From Muribaculaceae bacterium (GTDB lineage: Bacteria; Bacteroidota; Bacteroidia; Bacteroidales; Muribaculaceae): a DNA stretch of 64,000 nucleotides. Both the position numbers and the translations under genes were made by a program. Below the pieces are notes generated by a model that was not told where the DNA came from, made no database searches, and worked only from the letters and a program-made list of their open reading frames with translations. This document shows positions 59,501-64,000 of this stretch, in pieces. Position 1 is the first letter of the stretch, and each line of letters opens with the position of its first letter. Location: NCBI GenBank assembly GCA_017548365.1, contig JAFZAC010000037.1, positions 1 to 64,000 on the forward strand, written 5' to 3'.

Positions 59501-60352
59501 ATGAAATTGACAAAATATCTATTAATTGCATTGGTGGCAATAACAATGACTTCTTGCGGTGAAGATGAGCCTACTAACACATTCACTCGCGACTTCACAA
59601 TGATTTTTCCTCAGCATGCTGCTGGGCATAAAATGATTAGCAAGATTGAGCGCAAATACACCAATGGTGCATTGAGCGTTGCCACTGCCAACTATGATGG
59701 CGATCACCTTAAAAGTGTAAACGTGGTGAACCGTGACAAGTATGGTGATTTGCTAAACGAAGAAACTATCCATTTTGACTACAATAATGGAGCGATATTT
59801 TGCGACAAGAGCATCCAGGATGTTACTTATTCGTTTGAGGTGAATAGTTTAGGTGCCATCACCCGTCTCAAGAATGAAACCACAAGCCGCACAGCTGCAT
59901 CGTTGACATATAGCAATAACAACGAGATAGAGATTGCTCAAATCATAAGTCCTTCTTCAAGCGATGTGACTAAAGTAGTATGGGACAGTGGCAAACTTAT
60001 GAACTGGGTGAGCACAGGTGTGAACAAGAAAGATAGTGTTGCCTATGAATATGGCGAAGGAGCACCTCTCAACAAAGGCGGCATCGATATCGTGGCCAAT
60101 GACTCGTTTACTTTCACAGTGTTTGTATGTGCAATAATGCGCAATGCAGGCTTGTTTGGAGCGACCAGTGCCTACCTTCCTACAGCCTTCAAGAAAGCTA
60201 TTGACTATAGTCAGGAAGGCGGAGGGTCTCAAACTGAAGATTCTCAACTTAAGCGATATGATATCTCCTATGTGCTTGACAGCGAAGGTTATGTGAAGAG
60301 TTATACGACTAACGAGTCACCGGCCTATTCAGTCTCCTTTACTTACCGGTAA
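59501..60352 (+). CDS. Hypothetical lipoprotein
   Basis: A 283-residue lipoprotein (Cys19 in TMTSC) with a mature part of repeating beta strands, for example YTNGALSVATANYDGDHLKSVNVV and LTYSNNNEIEIAQI, reminiscent of DUF4595-type lipoproteins in Bacteroidales. Function unknown. The start at 59501 is chosen because it gives the lipoprotein signal and lies 30 nt behind a consensus promoter; an upstream in-frame start at 59441 would overlap that promoter. Confidence 0.75.
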   Translation: MKLTKYLLIALVAITMTSCGEDEPTNTFTRDFTMIFPQHAAGHKMISKIERKYTNGALSVATANYDGDHLKSVNVVNRDKYGDLLNEETIHFDYNNGAIFCDKSIQDVTYSFEVNSLGAITRLKNETTSRTAASLTYSNNNEIEIAQIISPSSSDVTKVVWDSGKLMNWVSTGVNKKDSVAYEYGEGAPLNKGGIDIVANDSFTFTVFVCAIMRNAGLFGATSAYLPTAFKKAIDYSQEGGGSQTEDSQLKRYDISYVLDSEGYVKSYTTNESPAYSVSFTYR

Positions 60353-60388
60353 AGTTCCTTTCTTTTAATTCAGTATATTGTCTCGACA

Positions 60389-61438
60389 TCACACTCCCAT
60401 CAGGTCGCGGAGGATGTCGAGGGCGGTTTTCATTGTGTCGGGGGGGATAGTATTGTCGATAGTGAAATCGCCGCATTTCTTTAGAAGAGTGCAGTTTATC
60501 TCGCCATTGCTGCTTTTCTTGTCGTGCTGCATGAAAGAGATAAGGCGGTCGTAGTGGTCGCAGGTTACTGCTGGCGCGCCATAGTTGTCATGCACAAATC
60601 GGGCGAGTATATACAAGTCATCACTAGGGAATCCAAGTGTCATGTGCGAAATCACGGCTTCGGTTACGAGTCCCCATGCAATGGCATATCCATGTGGCAC
60701 AGGTTTGCCGTGTTCCATGGCGAGACTCTCCAAGGCATGCCCCACAGTGTGTCCTAGATTGAGAGCTTTGCGCAAGCCTTGTTCGGTTGGATCCTGGTTA
60801 ACAATGTCTTCCTTTGTCTTTACCGAAGATCTAATCAGCTCAAGCAGTTTGTTCTTATCTATTTTGCCGAGGTCGAAATCCAGTAGTTCAAAAAAATGCT
60901 TTTGACTTCTGAGCATGGCATGTTTAATCATTTCGGCATATCCTGATTTAAGTTCTTTGGGTGGAAGAGTGTGGAAAAAGCAGGTGCTCACTATCACTGA
61001 AGTGGCAAGTGCAAAAACGCCTATCTCATTTTTCAAACCATTGAAATTGATGCCAGTCTTTCCTCCCACAGCAGCGTCGACAGCAGCCAGTAACGTAGTG
61101 GGTATGTTGATGAAGGCAATACCACGTTTGAAAGTAGCGGCTGCAAGTCCTCCCAAGTCGGTTACAGAGCCACCACCCACATTTACCAACAACGATTTTC
61201 TTGTGGCTCCGGCATTGTGCATGAGTTGCCACACATGAACTAGAGAGTCAAGGTTCTTGTTGTCGTCGCCAGGGGTGATTTCAATAATGTGGGCTCTCCT
61301 CAGGCATGGAAGTTTAGGTAGCACGAGTTTGTGCGTGTTGGTGTCAACGAGAACCATCACGGCATTGTAGTTGCCACCCTCAATGATGTTGTTGAGGGTG
61401 GCATCCACGTTGTTGCAATATAGCACTTGTTGTGTCAT
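60389..61438 (-). CDS. aroB: 3-dehydroquinate synthase
   Basis: A 349-residue shikimate-pathway enzyme that makes 3-dehydroquinate. The NAD-binding GGGSVTDLGGLAAATFKRGI (about 88-107), PTTLLAAVDAAVGGKTGIN (about 113-131) and the zinc-ligand segment ALNLGHTVGHALE (about 236-248) are all present. Its start codon overlaps the HAD gene's stop by 4 nt (ATGA), so the two are translationally coupled. Confidence 0.95.
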   Translation of the reverse strand: MTQQVLYCNNVDATLNNIIEGGNYNAVMVLVDTNTHKLVLPKLPCLRRAHIIEITPGDDNKNLDSLVHVWQLMHNAGATRKSLLVNVGGGSVTDLGGLAAATFKRGIAFINIPTTLLAAVDAAVGGKTGINFNGLKNEIGVFALATSVIVSTCFFHTLPPKELKSGYAEMIKHAMLRSQKHFFELLDFDLGKIDKNKLLELIRSSVKTKEDIVNQDPTEQGLRKALNLGHTVGHALESLAMEHGKPVPHGYAIAWGLVTEAVISHMTLGFPSDDLYILARFVHDNYGAPAVTCDHYDRLISFMQHDKKSSNGEINCTLLKKCGDFTIDNTIPPDTMKTALDILRDLMGV

Positions 61439-62172
61439 TGCTGTGTCTTGAATGCTTGCATGAGTGCAGGCAACTCTTTGAGCATGGTTGCCATGTCTTT
61501 GTAGACCATGTCGGCTCCAGCCTTGTACATGTCTTTTTCAGGGATAGGGCCAGTAGTGACGCCCACGGTGAAGCAACCGGCCGTGTGGCCCGATTGAATA
61601 CCTAGTGGAGCGTTTTCAAGCACAATACACTCGTTGGGTTGCACGCCCACCTTGGCCATCGCCTTTAGATAAGGCTCGGGATTGGGTTTTCCGCGCTTTA
61701 CGTCAGCGGCTGTGATGCGCTTCTCGTCAAAGATGTCGGGGTAGTCGGTATCAATGCGGTCAAGCATGGATTGTGTTCCAGATCCTGTTACCAAGACGCA
61801 CTTGATTCCCTCTTTGCGCAAAGCTTGCAGCACTTGAAGTGTGCCATCAATCACCTCTACGTCTCCTAATTCGGTGAAATAGCGTGTTTTCACCTTGTAG
61901 AGAGCTTGAGCTTCGTCATCGGTTATATTCTTTCCAGCGCCATTCTTGAATTTCATCTTGATGATGTCGCGTCCAGTCATGCCCTCATACATGTAGAACT
62001 CATCTCGTGTGCACTTGATTCCGTTCTTTTTCATTAGTTTCACCCAAGCTCGGGTGTGATTTTTCATTGAATCAAACAGCACTCCGTCCATGTCGATGAG
62101 TGCGGTTGTGAAGTTGAACGATTTCTTGCCAGTATATTTCAAGTAGTTGGCAATTGCGGTTTGTTCGGTCAT
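61435..62172 (-). CDS. HAD-family phosphatase (beta-phosphoglucomutase-like)
   Basis: A 245-residue HAD hydrolase with the catalytic DMDGVLFDS (Asp27, Asp29), a helical cap domain (about 40-105), motif II TGSGT, the lysine of motif III in KRGKPNPEPYL and motif IV ENAPLGIQSG. This matches the beta-phosphoglucomutase-like subgroup; the substrate is unknown. Coupled to aroB by a 4-nt overlap. Confidence 0.9.
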   Translation of the reverse strand: MTEQTAIANYLKYTGKKSFNFTTALIDMDGVLFDSMKNHTRAWVKLMKKNGIKCTRDEFYMYEGMTGRDIIKMKFKNGAGKNITDDEAQALYKVKTRYFTELGDVEVIDGTLQVLQALRKEGIKCVLVTGSGTQSMLDRIDTDYPDIFDEKRITAADVKRGKPNPEPYLKAMAKVGVQPNECIVLENAPLGIQSGHTAGCFTVGVTTGPIPEKDMYKAGADMVYKDMATMLKELPALMQAFKTQQ

Positions 62173-62206
62173 GTTGTTATATATGGTTTATGATAGAAAA
62201 GTAAAT

Positions 62207-62974
62207 TTATTTTACTGTTATATGGAAGCAGCACTGCCCCTTTTCATGGAGGACGGTACATCTGTTTTTGTTCCTAAAGTCGAGCAGCACATGCCCCAGG
62301 ATATTTTTCAAGTCCTCACGATTGATGCGGTAGTCGTTGTTGTAAGGCTCGTAATGTGTCCAGCTTAGGTCGAATGTGGTGCCATACATATGGCATGAGC
62401 GTGGCGTTGCATTGCGATTGACCCTCAGTAGTTTGCTAACTGTGTAGAGCGATCGTGTACAACTTGTTACAACAATGCGATATTGGCTGCCGCCATGAGC
62501 CATCACCGAGTCGGCAAAGGCACATCCTATATCTTCGAGCAGCTTTGCCGCTTTGGGCACTAGGTACGGCATGGAGTGGGTGAGCGTGTCGAGATAATAG
62601 GCCTCGCAAGTCTCTATTTTCACCAATGGCTGTCTTAGTCTGTACGCATCGTGGAAGTTCCTTATGGGATCGATGCCATTTTTCTCGGCAAACGGAATCT
62701 GCACAGCGTTGAAATCAACAAATATACTGTCGTAGCTGTCGGGGAGTGGGTCAACGAGAATGTGGTGATCGCCGTTAGCGTCCAGCCAGTTGGTGTCCAA
62801 GTCGAGATGGTGGTCTTCCAGAGTGGGGCGTGTTTTCCCTATGTGTTTAATCACGTCAAGTTGACTTTGGTCAAAATAATCTTTATGTTGTTCTTCTTCT
62901 TTACAGGAATGTGTGAAAGCTGCCATCGTAGCCATTGCCACGATGAGAGCTATAATAGATTTGCGTGATGACAT
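62207..62974 (-). CDS. DUF5715-type lipoprotein, M15-like
   Basis: A 255-residue lipoprotein (Cys24 in THSC). The C-terminal half has SCTRSLYTVSKLLRVNRNATPRSCHMYGTTFDLSW (given here as landmarks near 170-205), where the SxHxxGxxxD-type pattern recalls M15/D-Ala-D-Ala peptidases. I place it in the DUF5715 family from memory. A periplasmic role on peptidoglycan is possible but unproven. It lies 24 nt behind the nitroreductase-like gene and 34 nt ahead of the HAD gene. Confidence 0.7.
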   Translation of the reverse strand: MSSRKSIIALIVAMATMAAFTHSCKEEEQHKDYFDQSQLDVIKHIGKTRPTLEDHHLDLDTNWLDANGDHHILVDPLPDSYDSIFVDFNAVQIPFAEKNGIDPIRNFHDAYRLRQPLVKIETCEAYYLDTLTHSMPYLVPKAAKLLEDIGCAFADSVMAHGGSQYRIVVTSCTRSLYTVSKLLRVNRNATPRSCHMYGTTFDLSWTHYEPYNNDYRINREDLKNILGHVLLDFRNKNRCTVLHEKGQCCFHITVK

Positions 62975-62998
62975 GATAAGTCGTTTAGTGATAAATGC

Positions 62999-63601
62999 TT
63001 ATTTGCCTACTGTCTGAACGAAAAGAATTTTCTCGTTGGCTGGCATTTTTAGGGCTTGAGGCAGTTTATCTCGATCAAAGCCGGCACGAACAACAGTCTT
63101 GAGTCCTGCCTGTGCGCAGTAGAGGTATATGTTCTGCGAAGCAGCTCCTGCAGTGTAAGCTTGGAACTCTGGCTTATCCTGTTTGTTTGTGTCAACAGCT
63201 AGTACAATGTTGATAGGTGCAATAAATGCAAACTCTTGCATGCCTGCCATTTTGCGGAAGTCGCCAGTGTTTACCACAGTGAGAGTGTTTGCCTCGGGGT
63301 TGTAGCGGCTCACCTCGGTGGGTGTCACAACATAGAGCACCAGTTCCTGACGGTTCATGGCGGTAGCAATGGTGTGCTTGCCGTCGTGAGTCACTCCCCA
63401 AGCTGCCCAGAGCATGTTGCTGAGGTCTTGCTTGGTGACAGTCTGATTTTCCTGGAAATCACGGCTTGACTTGCGCTCACTCACCACCTTCATGAGTGGC
63501 TGTCCGCCAGTGGTCTGTGGTGCAGGAAGCACCTCGGCGTTGATTAAAAAACTTGCCATAAGCGTTATTGTCGCTAAAACGAATAATTTAAGATTTGTCA
63601 T
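62999..63601 (-). CDS. Exported SagB-type nitroreductase-like protein
   Basis: A 200-residue protein whose start at the ATG at 63599-63601 leads into a signal peptide ending INAEV (residue 23). The mature part has SERKSSRDFQ, LSNMLWAAWGVTHDGKHTIATAMNRQELVLYVV and AGAASQNIYLYCAQAGLKTVVRAGFD, the pattern of SagB/ThcOx-type nitroreductases that bind FMN. Export of such a flavoprotein is uncommon; it would have to fold or load FMN outside the cytoplasm. An upstream in-frame start would add ~32 residues with no signal peptide and is rejected. Confidence 0.75.
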   Translation of the reverse strand: MTNLKLFVLATITLMASFLINAEVLPAPQTTGGQPLMKVVSERKSSRDFQENQTVTKQDLSNMLWAAWGVTHDGKHTIATAMNRQELVLYVVTPTEVSRYNPEANTLTVVNTGDFRKMAGMQEFAFIAPINIVLAVDTNKQDKPEFQAYTAGAASQNIYLYCAQAGLKTVVRAGFDRDKLPQALKMPANEKILFVQTVGK

Positions 63602-63720
63602 AGTCGTAATTGAAAATTTGGGACAAAAATAATGAATATTCTTGAAAAATCCACTTTGATGACGTGAATAAAAATTAAAATGACTAAATTTGCACATAAA
63701 ATTAAATATTTACTCAACCG

Positions 63721-64000
63721 ATGAAAATGGGCTTTATAGTAGTGACCCTAGTGGCTGTGCTGGTGCATGTCTATGTGCTATGGCATGTGTATCATGTGTT
63801 TCCGTTCCCCGTTTGGGCAAAATGGGCTGTAGTGGCGTTTATGGTTGCTGCACTGGCAATGATGCTCACAGGTTTGTTTGGTGCTTTTGACCGCATGCCG
63901 CTGGGCTTGGCATCGCTGTGTTATGAAATCAGCACTTCATGGCTCATAGTGTTTCTCTATCTACTATTATCTTTTGTCGTGCTCGATGTGTGCAGGCTTG
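63721..64000 (+). CDS. Membrane metallophosphoesterase, 5' end only
   Basis: The ATG at 63721 opens a frame to the end of the window; ~93 residues are visible. They form three hydrophobic segments (VVTLVAVLVHVYVLWHVYHVF, WAVVAFMVAALAMMLTGLF and WLIVFLYLLLSFVVLD), ending VCRL. This helical start resembles the N-terminal region of Bacteroidales membrane metallophosphoesterases such as the one at 450-1709, but the catalytic domain is beyond the window. TAAATTTG at 63685-63692 matches a -7 element 28 nt upstream. Confidence 0.5.
   Translation, partial: MKMGFIVVTLVAVLVHVYVLWHVYHVFPFPVWAKWAVVAFMVAALAMMLTGLFGAFDRMPLGLASLCYEISTSWLIVFLYLLLSFVVLDVCRL

Overview
The window looks like a chromosomal segment of a Bacteroidales bacterium, most plausibly of the Muribaculaceae/Prevotella/Porphyromonas side of the order. 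The support is a complete Bat aerotolerance operon, a PorT-PorP-GldK-GldL-GldM-GldN type IX secretion (T9SS) cluster plus PorE, the long form of IspG, secreted BspA-like proteins ending in dockerin-like repeats, and several promoters of the Bacteroidetes type (TTG, 19-20 nt, TAnnTTTG). No rRNA, tRNA, CRISPR array, insertion sequence or phage gene was recognised.

Layout. 1-3.9 kb: the 3' end of a probable acyltransferase, a membrane metallophosphoesterase and Tex (+). 3.95-13.6 kb (-): a small HTH protein, a PAP2 phosphatase, then the Bat operon in the order moxR, DUF58, a small BatD-like protein, batA, batB, batC and a single reading frame joining batD to batE. 13.9-17.3 kb: a lipoprotein, prmC, lysA, thioredoxin and a macro-like protein. 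17.4-23.5 kb (+): a TPR protein, then a row of six small secreted or membrane proteins, partly AT-rich, several of which share the same 5' leader and signal-peptide DNA; this looks like an accessory patch. 23.46-23.94 kb: non-coding, with an orphan strong promoter, a branched palindromic element and pieces of dispersed repeats. 23.9-30.4 kb (-): two large tandem secreted proteins with DUF285/BspA repeats and near-identical dockerin-like C-termini; the larger has an N-terminal threefold repeat that I read as a MABP-like beta-prism.

30.6-38 kb: a secreted hypothetical protein (-), PorE (+), then an operon of riboflavin synthase, a YfcE-like phosphodiesterase, a lipoprotein and MenA (+), and a BspA-like LRR protein (-). 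38.1-47.7 kb (-): the T9SS motor and ring genes, porT, an acyltransferase and a glycosyltransferase. 48-52.8 kb (+): a 1610-residue modular surface protein with a T9SS-type C-terminal signal, a likely substrate of the machinery encoded next to it. 52.9-59.4 kb (-): ispG, a membrane protein, rpoN, a tRNA-dihydrouridine synthase and a MATE transporter. 59.5-64 kb: a lipoprotein (+), then aroB, a HAD phosphatase, a DUF5715 lipoprotein and an exported nitroreductase-like protein (-), and the start of a second membrane metallophosphoesterase (+).

Together the genes are mostly envelope biology (T9SS export, surface proteins, Bat complex) mixed with housekeeping genes. The features most worth a second look are the BatD-BatE fusion, the beta-prism repeats, the leader-sharing small-protein cluster, the non-coding 23.5-23.9 kb stretch and the short dispersed repeats sitting in gene leaders or at stop codons.
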